This document shows positions 46,825-55,026 of a stretch of DNA of 64,000 nucleotides, one piece after another. This DNA comes from Microbispora bryophytorum. GTDB taxonomy: Bacteria; Actinomycetota; Actinomycetes; Streptosporangiales; Streptosporangiaceae. The stretch lies in the NCBI RefSeq assembly GCF_006874465.1, contig NZ_VIRL01000003.1, forward strand, positions 248,001 to 312,000, given 5' to 3'. Position 1 is the stretch's first letter. Each line of letters starts with the position of its first letter. The position numbers were made by a program, and so were the translations under genes. The notes beneath the pieces are model-generated. The model ran no database searches and was not told where the DNA came from. It saw only the letters and a list, made by a program, of their open reading frames with translations.

Positions 46825-48767
46825 AGGCGCGGGTGCGCGGCATGGCCGGAGTGCGGGCAGTGGTTGTCGCTCTCGGCATGGCCTGGCGGGCGAGCAGGAG
46901 GCTCACCATCGCCTTCGCCGTCCTCAGCATGCTCATGGCCGTCCTGCCGGTGACGATCGCCTGGTGCACCAAGCTGGTCCTCGATGAGATCGCCGGAGGC
47001 AGGCCCGGCGCCGGTGTGACGGCGGCGCTGGGCGGCGTGCTCGCCGGGTGCGGGGTCCTGACGGCGCTCGGGCCGCAGATCGTCCAGTACGTCAAAGACG
47101 AGAGCGGGCGCAGGATCGGGCTCGTCGCGCAGGACAGCCTCTTCAGGGCCACCGAGCGGTTCGTCGGCCTCGCCAGATTCGAGGACCCCGCGTTCCTCGA
47201 CCGGATCCGCATGGCCCAGCAGTACGGCGGAGCGACCCCGGGCATGGTGGTCTCCGCCGCCCTGGGCACGGCCAGGACGGCGATGACCGGTGCCGGGTTC
47301 CTCGTCTCCCTCGCGACGATAAGCCCGTGGATGGCCGCCCTCGTGGTCGGCGCCGCGGTGCCGTCTCTGGCCGCGGAGCTCTGGCTGTCGCGGCGGCGTG
47401 CCGCGATGCTGTGGGGCATCGGCCCGGTCGAGCGCCGCGAGTTCTTCTTCGGTGAGCTTCTCGTCAATGTCCAGGCGGCCAAGGAGCTGCGCCTGTTCGG
47501 CATCGGAGCGCATCTGCGCGGGCTCATGAACGCCCAGCGGCGCGCCGCGAACGCCCAGCGGAGCCGCACCGACCGGCGCGAGCTGGGGGTCCAGGCCGTG
47601 ACCGCGACGACGGCCGCGCTGGCGGCCGGGGCCGGCCTGCTGTGGGTTCTCGTGTCCGCGGCCAACGGCATGGGCGCGATCGGCGACGTGGCGCTGTTCG
47701 TGGCCGCCGTCGCCGGAGTCCAGGCCGCGGCGAGCGGTCTCGTGGTCGAACTCGTCACCGCGCACCAGCAGGTGCTGCTGTTCGGCCACTACCTCGCCGT
47801 CCTGGACGCCGAGCCGGACCTGCCGGTCGCGGCCCGGCCACGGCGGGCCGGTCCGCTGCGCCGGGGGATCGAGCTGAAGGACGTGTGGTTCCGCTACTCG
47901 CCCGGACATCCATGGGCACTGCGCGGCGTCAGCCTGACCATTCCGTACGGCAGCGCGGTGGCGCTCGCCGGGAGGAACGGCGCGGGCAAGAGCACGGTGG
48001 TCAAGCTCCTGTGCCGGATGTACGACCCGGAACGCGGCTCGGTCCTCTGGGACGGGATCGATCTCAGAGAGCTGGACCCGGCGGAGCTTCGCGCCCGGAT
48101 CGGGGCGGTGTTCCAGGACTACATGGAGTACGACATGACCGCGGCCGAGAACATCGGCCTGGGCGACCTCGCCGCCATGGACGACCGGGGGAGGATCGAG
48201 GCGGCGGCGCGGCGGGCGGGCGTGCACGGCGTCGTGAGCGGTCTGCCCCGGGGGTACGACACCATGCTGTCGCGTATCTTCGCCGGTCTCGGGGAGCCGG
48301 GCCTTGGGGAGGCCGGTGCCGGGGAGGCCGCTGACACGGAGGCCGGTCTCGCGGGGGCCGGTCTCGAAGAGGACGGCGGCGGCGTGGGCGTCCACCTGTC
48401 GGGCGGGCAGTGGCAGCGGCTCGCCCTCGCCCGCGCCTACCTGCGGGGCGAGCGGGACCTGCTGATCCTGGACGAGCCCAGCTCGGGCCTGGACGCCGAG
48501 GCGGAGCACGAGATCCACCAGGGCCTGCGGGCGCACCGCCACGGTCGCACGAGCCTGCTGATCAGCCATCGGCTCGGCGCCGTACGCGACGCGGACCACA
48601 TCGTGGTCCTCGACGGCGGGCAGGTCGCCGAGCAGGGCACGCACACCGGGCTGCTCGCGCACGACGGGATCTACGCTCACCTGTTCGCCCTGCAGGCGGA
48701 GGGATACCGGCAGCGGGGGGACCGGAACGCCGACGCCCCGCGCGACCGGTTCTCGGAGGCACGATGA
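46821..48767 (+). CDS. ABC exporter, fused permease and ATPase
   Basis: A 648-residue half transporter: six membrane segments in the first 330 residues, then an ATPase with Walker A (GRNGAGKSTVVKLL near 384), LSGGQWQRLALARAYL near 525 and Walker B LLILDEPSSGLD. No C39 peptidase domain is present, so it does not cut a leader itself. About 35 residues rich in Gly-Glu-Ala are inserted just before the signature motif and come from tandem DNA repeats. Position between the disulfide proteins and the signal peptidase/peptide genes suggests that it exports the peptide. GTG 46821 overlaps the upstream stop. Confidence 0.87.
   Translation: MKARVRGMAGVRAVVVALGMAWRASRRLTIAFAVLSMLMAVLPVTIAWCTKLVLDEIAGGRPGAGVTAALGGVLAGCGVLTALGPQIVQYVKDESGRRIGLVAQDSLFRATERFVGLARFEDPAFLDRIRMAQQYGGATPGMVVSAALGTARTAMTGAGFLVSLATISPWMAALVVGAAVPSLAAELWLSRRRAAMLWGIGPVERREFFFGELLVNVQAAKELRLFGIGAHLRGLMNAQRRAANAQRSRTDRRELGVQAVTATTAALAAGAGLLWVLVSAANGMGAIGDVALFVAAVAGVQAAASGLVVELVTAHQQVLLFGHYLAVLDAEPDLPVAARPRRAGPLRRGIELKDVWFRYSPGHPWALRGVSLTIPYGSAVALAGRNGAGKSTVVKLLCRMYDPERGSVLWDGIDLRELDPAELRARIGAVFQDYMEYDMTAAENIGLGDLAAMDDRGRIEAAARRAGVHGVVSGLPRGYDTMLSRIFAGLGEPGLGEAGAGEAADTEAGLAGAGLEEDGGGVGVHLSGGQWQRLALARAYLRGERDLLILDEPSSGLDAEAEHEIHQGLRAHRHGRTSLLISHRLGAVRDADHIVVLDGGQVAEQGTHTGLLAHDGIYAHLFALQAEGYRQRGDRNADAPRDRFSEAR
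48285..48375 (+). repeat. In-frame GC-rich repeat tract inside the ABC exporter gene
   Basis: Irregular 9-15-bp repeats of the type GGGGAGGCCGGT and GAGGCCGGTCTCG encode GLGEPGLGEAGAGEA-like sequence immediately before LSGGQ. Confidence 0.75.
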
Positions 48768-49222
48768 CAGCCGTCCTGCTGGTCCTGCTCGCGTCGGCGC
48801 TCGGGGCCGGGGGCGGCGTCGTGGCGGCCGGCCGGGCGTTGCGCGTCGTCGAGGTGCACGGGGAGAGCATGGAGCCCGGCCTGTGGTCCGGTGACCGGGT
48901 TCTCGTGCGCAGAGTGCGGCCCCGCAGGCCTGGCTTGTTCGTCCGGCGGGTCCGGCGCGGGGACATCGTGGTCATCTCCCGCGTGGGCCCGGGGGAGGGC
49001 GTCGCGCTCGACGGCGGCACGAACCTGGTGATCAAGCGGGCCGCGGCCGTCGCCGGGGACCCGATCCCTCCGGGATTCGAGGCGTTGGGGGAGACCCGCG
49101 TGCCGCCGGGGCGGCTGCTCGTCCTCGGGGACAACCCGTCGCGCAGCACCGACTCGCGGCAGTGGGGGCTCCTTCCGGAAAGCAGGATCACGGGTGTCGT
49201 GCTCCGGCGGTTGAACGCGTGA
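48764..49222 (+). CDS. S26 signal peptidase I-like protease
   Basis: A 152-residue protease with a single N-terminal membrane helix (LLVLLASALGAGGGVVAAG). The serine/lysine dyad is visible: Ser35 in VHGESMEPGL and Lys91 in TNLVIKRAAAVAGD, followed by VLGDNPSRSTDSRQWGLLPESRITGVV. It is shorter than housekeeping LepB. The ATG overlaps the ABC stop. As the gene directly before the peptide, it is the likely leader peptidase; the peptide has an Ala-Glu-Ala site that fits the A-x-A preference of the family. Confidence 0.9.
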   Translation: MTAVLLVLLASALGAGGGVVAAGRALRVVEVHGESMEPGLWSGDRVLVRRVRPRRPGLFVRRVRRGDIVVISRVGPGEGVALDGGTNLVIKRAAAVAGDPIPPGFEALGETRVPPGRLLVLGDNPSRSTDSRQWGLLPESRITGVVLRRLNA

Positions 49223-49233
49223 ACCAGGCCGAG

Positions 49234-49257
49234 CCGATACAGGAAGTCGTGTATCGG
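49234..49257 (+). promoter_or_regulatory. 8-bp inverted repeat before the peptide gene
   Basis: CCGATACA / TGTATCGG with an 8-nt spacer (49242-49249), 12 bp after the signal peptidase stop. It could be an operator or an RNA hairpin that sets the ratio of peptide to exporter. Confidence 0.5.
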
Positions 49258-49300
49258 AGCGGTACGTCCGTGATCGACGCCGCTCCTAATGTCGGTCATC

Positions 49301-49316
49301 GAAAAGGAGCCTTTTC
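49301..49316 (+). promoter_or_regulatory. Palindrome next to the peptide ribosome site
   Basis: GAAAAGGAGCCTTTTC, with 7-bp arms, ends 2 bp before the AAGGAGGAG ribosome site (49319-49327). It may affect translation of the peptide. Confidence 0.45.
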
Positions 49317-49331
49317 AGAAGGAGGAGCCGA

Positions 49332-49508
49332 ATGACACGGACGATGCAGCGACTGGCGGACCGGATGGTCGCCCGGCTGGTCCCGGCCACCCGCGCGGAG
49401 GCGGTCAACTGCTGGTATGAGTACTCGGGCACCTGCGTTCGCCGCTACTGCTGCACCGGCTCGGGCGTCCCCAGTGGCTACTGCACTCCATGGCAGTACA
49501 CCTGCTGA
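49332..49508 (+). CDS. Six-cysteine peptide precursor (putative exported disulfide peptide)
   Basis: A 58-residue precursor. Residues 1-24 (MTRTMQRLADRMVARLVPAT then RAEA) form a basic amphipathic leader with no Sec-like hydrophobic core, ending in Ala22-Glu-Ala24. Residues 25-58 form a Cys/Tyr/Trp-rich core with Cys27, 35, 40, 41, 51 and 58, the last being the C-terminal residue; six cysteines allow three disulfides. Trp28 and Trp54, five Tyr and four Gly complete it. The strong AAGGAGGAG site (49319-49327) implies high expression. It is the last gene of the MauE-MauD-ABC-signal peptidase series and is followed by a strong terminator. I know no named family; a bacteriocin or signalling peptide is inference. 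Confidence 0.82.
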   Translation: MTRTMQRLADRMVARLVPATRAEAVNCWYEYSGTCVRRYCCTGSGVPSGYCTPWQYTC

Positions 49509-49518
49509 ACGGGTACGG

Positions 49519-49563
49519 CGGAGCGGCCTTTGCGCGAATTTCCCTCGCGCAAAGGGCGCTCCG
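49519..49563. terminator. Strong terminator between the peptide and SARP genes
   Basis: Inverted repeat with 19-bp arms (49519-49537 and 49545-49563), 18 of 19 paired, loop of 7 nt. It separates two convergent units. Confidence 0.9.
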
Positions 49564-49579
49564 CTCTCGCTTCGCCGGC

Positions 49580-51493
49580 CTACGCGAATTCCGCCGAATT
49601 CCCGCTCTCGTTCTTTCCGGCGGTTCTTGCGATCTCCATGGCGTACAGGCGGGTGAGGTCGTTCATCCGATAGTGGTCCGGGGCCATCGACTTCATCAGG
49701 CGGAGATCGGCCAGCCTGCCGAGCGCCGCCCACGCCGTGCGCCGGTCGCATCCGAGGAGCCCCGCCGCGGTCGCCGACCCGCAGTCGGCGGTTCCCCGCT
49801 CGCCGAGGCGGTGGAACAGGGCCAGTGCGCTGCCGTCCGCCGTTCCCCCGCACTGCCGCAGGGCCTGGTAGTCGAGGTCGAGGGCGCTCCGCACGGATAG
49901 GTCGCCGCAGGTCAGGAGGTCGAGCCGGTGCTCCTCGCCGGCCAGCATGTCGGCGAACGCCGCCAGCGTCCACTCCCGTCTGACCGCCAGTCGCTTGCCC
50001 GCGATCCGCAGCGCGAGTGGCAGGTTGTCGCAGAGCCGGGCCACTCTTCTCACCTGCTCGGGGTCGACCCGGTCCCGGCCGCAGACCCGGACCAGCAGTT
50101 CGTACGCCGTGTCGTCCGTCAGGGGAGCGAGCGACAGATGGTCGACGTCGTCGAGCGCCGCGAGCACCCGCCGGCTGGTGATGACGAACCGGCAGTCCGG
50201 GCAGGCGCAGAGCAGAGAACGCAGTTGCCCCTCGTCGGTCACGTTGTCGAGGAGGACGAGCACGCGCCTGCCGGTCGTCGCGGCCCTGAACTGGAGCACC
50301 GCGTCGTCGAGGTCCGGAGCGATCCGGTCGCCCGCCGGCCCCAGCAGGCTCAGCAGCCGCGCCAGCGTCTCGTACGCGCCGGGCCGGGGAAGGGACCGCA
50401 GATCGACGTGGAGCACGCCGCCGGGGAAGTCCGGCGCCGCCATCCGGACGGCATGCAGGGCCAGGGCCGACTTGCCCACACCCGCCGGACCGTGGACGGC
50501 GACGGGCCGCGGGGGAGAGGTGGCGATCGCGGCCATGATCTGATTCAGCTCCAGATCCCGGCCCAGGAGACGTCCGGAACCCGCGACCAATGGCGGCTCC
50601 GCTCTCGCCACAGGCACCGGCACCGGCTCAGGCACCGGGTGGGGCGGGCCCGGGGCGGGGAGCCGGGGAACGGCGCAGAGCGCCGGGTCCCGATTGAGGA
50701 TGCTCCGGTGCAGCTCGGCCAGCTCCGGCCCGGGCTCGACGCCCAGCTCCTCCGCCAGGAACGTGCGCGCCTGCCCGTAGGCGGACAGCGCGGCCGCGGA
50801 GTCGCCGGTGCGATACAGCGCGACCATGAGGCTGCTCCACAGCCGCTCCCTGGTGGGATGGGCGGCCACCGTCTCACGGAGCTCCGGCACCGCGTCGGCG
50901 TGCTCGCCCAGCATGAGGCGGGCCTCGGCCTGCACTTCCAGGGCCAGGCAGCGCTGCTCGGCGAGCGCGTCCAGGCGCGGGCCGAGCGCCGCCGACCTGG
51001 GCACGTCCTCGGCCGGTGCGCCTCGCCACCGGGCGAGGGCCGCCGACAGGTGCCGCAGCGCCGCCTCCGGCCGTCCGGCGGCCAGCGCCTTCCTGCCCTG
51101 CCGCAGGGCGTCGGCGAACTCGGTCACGTCAAGCTCGCCGGAGTGCGCGGTGAGGACGTAGCCGGGCGGCCGGGCCGCCAGCCGGTCGCCTTCGCCGAGC
51201 GTGCACCGCAGCCGGTTGACGTAGGTGCGGATGTTGGCGACGGCGGAGTGGGGCGGCTCCTCGTCCCACACGGCCGTGACCAGCCGGTCGATCGACACGA
51301 CCCGGTTGGGTTCGAGCAGCAGCGCGGTCAGCAGGGCGCGCTGCTTGGGCGAGCCGAGCGGGACCGGCCTGCCGTTCTTCCTGACTTCGATCGGGCCCAG
51401 CAACCCGAACCGGAGGCTCAATCCATCCTCCGGAAGCCCGAGGGTGCTGACGTACGCGTCCAACCGCATGATCGGTACACGAAGGATCTCCAT
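49580..51493 (-). CDS. AfsR/SARP-type transcriptional regulator with NB-ARC domain
   Basis: The 637-residue activator has an N-terminal OmpR-type winged helix (about 28-115; LRFGLLGPIEVRKNGRPVPL, SIDRLVTAVWDEEPPHSAVANIRTYVNRLR), a BTAD domain (about 122-268; LDVTEFADALRQGRKAL to LAELHRSILNRDP) and an NB-ARC ATPase with Walker A GPAGVGKS at 335-342 and Walker B VLVLLDNV. It lacks the C-terminal TPR of AfsR. Such regulators commonly control secondary-metabolite clusters, so it is a candidate activator of the peptide operon next to it (inference). ATG 51493; a TTG at 51514 is possible. Confidence 0.9.
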   Translation of the reverse strand: MEILRVPIMRLDAYVSTLGLPEDGLSLRFGLLGPIEVRKNGRPVPLGSPKQRALLTALLLEPNRVVSIDRLVTAVWDEEPPHSAVANIRTYVNRLRCTLGEGDRLAARPPGYVLTAHSGELDVTEFADALRQGRKALAAGRPEAALRHLSAALARWRGAPAEDVPRSAALGPRLDALAEQRCLALEVQAEARLMLGEHADAVPELRETVAAHPTRERLWSSLMVALYRTGDSAAALSAYGQARTFLAEELGVEPGPELAELHRSILNRDPALCAVPRLPAPGPPHPVPEPVPVPVARAEPPLVAGSGRLLGRDLELNQIMAAIATSPPRPVAVHGPAGVGKSALALHAVRMAAPDFPGGVLHVDLRSLPRPGAYETLARLLSLLGPAGDRIAPDLDDAVLQFRAATTGRRVLVLLDNVTDEGQLRSLLCACPDCRFVITSRRVLAALDDVDHLSLAPLTDDTAYELLVRVCGRDRVDPEQVRRVARLCDNLPLALRIAGKRLAVRREWTLAAFADMLAGEEHRLDLLTCGDLSVRSALDLDYQALRQCGGTADGSALALFHRLGERGTADCGSATAAGLLGCDRRTAWAALGRLADLRLMKSMAPDHYRMNDLTRLYAMEIARTAGKNESGNSAEFA

Positions 51494-51628
51494 AAGTGTC
51501 GGAATCCCTACCAAGATCCCTGTCCGCCACGAACCCTCACAAGGTCGGCGAGCATCCGGAACAGTTCCGGACTGCGCCTACCGGGGCGAGCGCGCGATTG
51601 GGGCAGACCAGGCGGGAACCGGCTACCC

Positions 51629-52360
51629 ATGACGGGTACGGACGACGGGGGGCTGTCCGACCGGGTTCTCCAGGTGGCGACCCGCCTGTTCGCCGGGCTG
51701 GGTTACGACGGCACGGACATGCGGCAGATCGCCGACGCCGCGGGCACGGACGTGGCCTACGTCAGGCGGCGGTTCGGCGACAAGCGGGAGATCTATCTCG
51801 AGGTCATGGACCGCATGAACAGCGCGCACAACGCCGTGCTGGAGAAAGGGGTCAAGGACATCGTCGGAGCTTCGCCCGAACAGAAGATCGTCGCCCTGCA
51901 CCGGCTCCTCGACCGATACATCGACTTCTGCCGCAGGCAGCCGGAGTATCCGGCGCTCTACACCCACAGGTGGCTCTCCGACGCCACCGACATCCCCGAG
52001 TTGGAGCCGATGTACGCCGCGCCGGCGGCGCAGTTCGTGATCGACACCATCACTCCCAGTTCCAGTGCGCGGAAGCAGGCATTCAAGCGCCCGCACGACC
52101 GCGAGAAGGTCCATGCGGTCCTAGGTAGTCTCCGGTTCGCCGCCGTGAATCTCCCGTCGGTGCCTGCCGTACGTCAGCACGGCACCCCATCCGCCCGGCC
52201 CCGGATCCGTACCGCCCATTCCGGCGGCGCGGATACGTGCGGGCCCGTCCTGGGACCGCGCCGGTGTTCCGTACTCGAGGCCTCGCGCGAGCCGCGGGCA
52301 CCGAGGCCGGGTGTGAATTGGTACGCAGATTTCCTCTACGGGATCTTGTGGGCGATGTGA
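51629..52360 (+). CDS. TetR-like regulator with an unusual C-terminus
   Basis: A 243-residue protein. Residues 8-60 are a TetR helix-turn-helix ([48 protein letters not shown]). The ligand domain is normal to about residue 165 ([32 protein letters not shown]). After [15 protein letters not shown] a Pro/Arg-rich stretch of about 60 residues interrupts the helical pattern before [14 protein letters not shown] restores it, which suggests a compensated frameshift or local replacement. It is divergent from the SARP gene, 135 bp apart, and so may bind between them. Confidence 0.75.
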   Translation: MTGTDDGGLSDRVLQVATRLFAGLGYDGTDMRQIADAAGTDVAYVRRRFGDKREIYLEVMDRMNSAHNAVLEKGVKDIVGASPEQKIVALHRLLDRYIDFCRRQPEYPALYTHRWLSDATDIPELEPMYAAPAAQFVIDTITPSSSARKQAFKRPHDREKVHAVLGSLRFAAVNLPSVPAVRQHGTPSARPRIRTAHSGGADTCGPVLGPRRCSVLEASREPRAPRPGVNWYADFLYGILWAM

Positions 52361-52380
52361 AGATGGGATAAAAGTGGTCT

Positions 52381-52397
52381 ATGCATCAATGATGCAT
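52381..52397. promoter_or_regulatory. 17-bp palindrome (candidate operator)
   Basis: ATGCATCAATGATGCAT is an 8-bp perfect inverted repeat with one central base, in the AT-rich 257-bp gap between the TetR-like and NarL-type regulator genes. It is the clearest operator-like site in this region. Confidence 0.55.
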
Positions 52398-52617
52398 GAA
52401 TGGGGCTGAACGGGGATCGGTCGAAAAGGTCGTGACGGCCTGTGATTACCGCAGTGGTCGACGGCTGCATTCGTTGAGCGGGAAAACGTGAAACGGGGTA
52501 ATCCGGCGGGCGGCGTCCTCGGCGATGGGGATGGTCTCGCACCGGCCTGGCTTCGGTGGGAACGAAGAAGACGCGCGCGCCGACACCAGCTGAATAATTT
52601 ACATCACGGGGATTTCA

Positions 52618-53232
52618 ATGATCAGAATGATCATAGCGGACAGTCATCCGATCTTCCGGGAAGGGTTGCGCGCCGTCCTCGCCGACTCTCATATCGCGAT
52701 AACAGGCGAGGCCTCCTCGGGGGATGAGGCCGTCGTACGGGCGAGGGAATTGCGCCCGGACGTCGTGTTGATGGATCTGCGGATGTCATCCGGAGATGGT
52801 GCGGACACCGTCGCGCGCATTCTGGACGACCGCCCCGAGACCCGGGTGGTCGTATTGACCGGCTCCGCGGACGACCGGGACATCCTTGGAGCGATTTCGG
52901 CGGGCGTCGCCGGCTACTTGTTGAAGGAAACCAGCGTGCTCGAATTGCTCTCGGCGATTTCCACGGTTGTCGAGGGAGGCACGGTTCTCGCTCCGCCGGT
53001 GGCCACGAAACTCGTGTCCAGGATGAGCGTGCCGGAAACGCAACCCCTGACTCCTCGAGAGGCGGAGGTCCTCTCCCTGGTGGCGAAGGGGCGGTCCAAC
53101 GCCGAGATCGCACGGTCGCTGATCATCGGCGAAAGCACCGTGAAGACGCATTTGAATCGCATCTTCGGCAAGCTCGACGTCTCCGATCGGACGGCGGCGG
53201 TCACCGCCGCGCTGAGGTGGGGCTTGATCTGA
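52618..53232 (+). CDS. Orphan NarL/FixJ-family response regulator
   Basis: A 204-residue protein with a receiver domain (IIADSHPIFREGLRAVL; phosphorylated Asp in VVLMDLRM; Lys of LLKETSV) and a LuxR helix-turn-helix (LTPREAEVLSLVAKGRSNAEIARSLIIGESTVKTHLNRIFGKL). The usual second acidic residue of the receiver pocket is replaced (ADSH rather than ADDH), which may weaken magnesium binding. No kinase gene is adjacent. It is convergent with, and overlaps by 32 bp, the DCC oxidoreductase gene. Confidence 0.9.
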   Translation: MIRMIIADSHPIFREGLRAVLADSHIAITGEASSGDEAVVRARELRPDVVLMDLRMSSGDGADTVARILDDRPETRVVVLTGSADDRDILGAISAGVAGYLLKETSVLELLSAISTVVEGGTVLAPPVATKLVSRMSVPETQPLTPREAEVLSLVAKGRSNAEIARSLIIGESTVKTHLNRIFGKLDVSDRTAAVTAALRWGLI

Positions 53233-53638
53233 TCTTCGGCCGATTGATTCTCGGTGATACCGAGCACGCCGCGGTGCCGCCCGGCAGGTGGCGGCGGTAC
53301 CGGGCCACCAGTGCGTACACGACGACCGCCGCCCACGACAAGGGCGGGTGCGCTAGCAACCAGCCCGTGAGTCGCCAGCCGCGCGCGGGCTGCCAGGCCA
53401 GCAGCGCGGCGAACGCCATCGCTCCGCGGCGGGGCGGCCGGTCACCGGTCACCCACCACGCGGCGCGCTGGGCCTGGTCGGCGGACAGACCCAGACGGCC
53501 CAGGTCCACTGCCTGCCAGGCGGTCGCCTGAGGCCAGGAGGGAAGCGTCCGCCGCAGGGCGCGAAGCGAAGTGGCGCAGAAACCGCAGTCACCGTCGTAC
53601 ACCAGCAGCGGCAGATCGTACGGAGTGGATCCGTTCAC
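53201..53638 (-). CDS. DCC-family thiol-disulfide oxidoreductase (DUF393)
   Basis: This 145-residue thioredoxin-like protein has the family motif LLVYDGDCGFCATSLRALRR (Cys18, Cys21) and the conserved W-Q-A region (ATAWQAVDLGRLGLS) and a membrane-proximal helix near the C-terminus (LSWAAVVVYALVARY). It is the last gene of the sdp-like operon, overlapping the CPBP gene. GTG start at 53638. The SdpC homologue has no cysteine, so its target here is not obvious. Confidence 0.87.
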   Translation of the reverse strand: MNGSTPYDLPLLVYDGDCGFCATSLRALRRTLPSWPQATAWQAVDLGRLGLSADQAQRAAWWVTGDRPPRRGAMAFAALLAWQPARGWRLTGWLLAHPPLSWAAVVVYALVARYRRHLPGGTAACSVSPRINRPKIRSSPTSARR

Positions 53639-54555
53639 GAGTTCACCCGGCCTTCGACGTCGGTGAATCGGATGGGGGACCACCGGTGGACGACCACGAC
53701 GAGAACGGCCAGGAATGCCCATCCGACGAAACCCGGCAGTCCCACGACGAGCATGTTCGGCGGCTCGGTCGCGTCTCCCAATAACAGCGGCAGCCCCGCA
53801 CAGGCGTTCAGCGAGCCGTGGGCCAGTATCGCCGGCCACAGGCTGCCGGAAGACAGGCGCAACCAGCCGACCAGCATGCCGAACAGCACACAGAATCCAG
53901 TGAACGCCAGGGCTGCCCACGGACCGATATCCGGATAGTTGTAGCCGAGTAGCGTCAGGGGCGCGTGCCACAGTCCCCAGACGAACCCGGTCACCGCCAG
54001 CGCTTTGAGAACGCCCTGGCTCTCGGCGAGACGGGGCAGCAGCCAACCCCGCCACCCCAGTTCTTCGCCTAGGACCACGATCGAGTTGATCAGTGGGGCG
54101 ATCGTCAGCGCTCCCACGACCTGCGAGGCGGCGACAAGAGTCAGGTTGGGCACGTCCGCACCGGCGGGAGTGGCCGATTCGACGGCGCCCCGCAGGAGGC
54201 TGAGTCTTCCGAAATCGAGAGAGACGAGGCCGAGCATCGCGCTGACGACGGTGGCGACCACCGCGATCAGCGGGACTCCCAGCCAGCCGGCCACGATCAG
54301 TCCGATCGTCCGCTTCCTGTTCGGGCCCATCGTGAGGCCGATGGCCTCGCGGAAGCCGGCGGCCGATCCGCGGTGCGTCAGCCGGACCGCCAGCACGCCC
54401 AGGGCCGGGGTGAACGACATCACGGTGATGATCGGCCCGGCCAGCGGCGACCCCAGGCCTTCTCCCAGCCAGAGCGGCAGCGCGATCAGCCAGGAGAGGC
54501 CGAAGGCGACACCGAGGAAGATCAGCAGATCCCTACGGGCGGGCGAAAAAGCCAT
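53635..54555 (-). CDS. CPBP-family intramembrane metalloprotease (Abi/CAAX type)
   Basis: A 306-residue protein with about eight membrane helices and all CPBP motifs: GEELGWRGWLLPRL (Glu164, Glu165, Arg169), FVWGLWHAPL (His197) and LAHGSLNA. CPBP proteins are known to provide self-immunity in several bacteriocin loci; here it sits in the sdp-like operon 6 bp after the small membrane protein and overlaps the DCC gene, which makes an immunity role plausible (inference). Confidence 0.88.
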   Translation of the reverse strand: MAFSPARRDLLIFLGVAFGLSWLIALPLWLGEGLGSPLAGPIITVMSFTPALGVLAVRLTHRGSAAGFREAIGLTMGPNRKRTIGLIVAGWLGVPLIAVVATVVSAMLGLVSLDFGRLSLLRGAVESATPAGADVPNLTLVAASQVVGALTIAPLINSIVVLGEELGWRGWLLPRLAESQGVLKALAVTGFVWGLWHAPLTLLGYNYPDIGPWAALAFTGFCVLFGMLVGWLRLSSGSLWPAILAHGSLNACAGLPLLLGDATEPPNMLVVGLPGFVGWAFLAVLVVVVHRWSPIRFTDVEGRVNS

Positions 54556-54561
54556 GGTCCG

Positions 54562-55026
54562 TCATCCCCGTCCCGGCCCGCCCGAAGGCGCGTTGCCGCG
54601 GTTGCGGATGCGCGTGGCCACGGCCTCCGGATCGCGCACCTGGACGACGACGTACGACAGAGGCCCCTCACGCAAGGTGATCTCCAATGCGGGCAGACGC
54701 TGGCCGGTCAGCCAGTACGACATACCGTCGGGAGCCATGTAGGTGCCTGCCGTCAGCCCCGGAAAGAAGACGGCGCCGTATCGTAGGCCAGGCGCTTGGA
54801 CCCCTCCCGGCAGGACGACGGACACACTTGTGATGGCCTCCGAGGGAAGGCGAATGTTCCAGCGCAGCGAGAGGATCTTGAATACGCTGCGCGGGCTTAT
54901 CAGAATCTCTCGTTCCGAGACGGAGATCTCCGCCAGGTCGCCCGTCTTCGCGAGAGTCACTCCGTGAAGGACCACTCCCAGAATCACCGCAAGCGGCAAC
55001 ATGACCTGCAGGAGCTCCGAAAACAT
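54562..55026 (-). CDS. Small membrane protein of the sdp-like operon, function unknown
   Basis: A 154-residue protein with a hydrophobic N-terminus (LLQVMLPLAVILGVVLHGVTL) followed by a beta-rich PH-like domain (ISVSEREILISPRSVFKILSLRWNIRLPSEAITSVSVVL to SYVVVQVRDPEAVATRIRNR). It begins right after the sdpB stop (TGAATG). It may be an immunity or accessory factor because of position; sequence alone gives no function. Confidence 0.75.
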   Translation of the reverse strand: MFSELLQVMLPLAVILGVVLHGVTLAKTGDLAEISVSEREILISPRSVFKILSLRWNIRLPSEAITSVSVVLPGGVQAPGLRYGAVFFPGLTAGTYMAPDGMSYWLTGQRLPALEITLREGPLSYVVVQVRDPEAVATRIRNRGNAPSGGPGRG

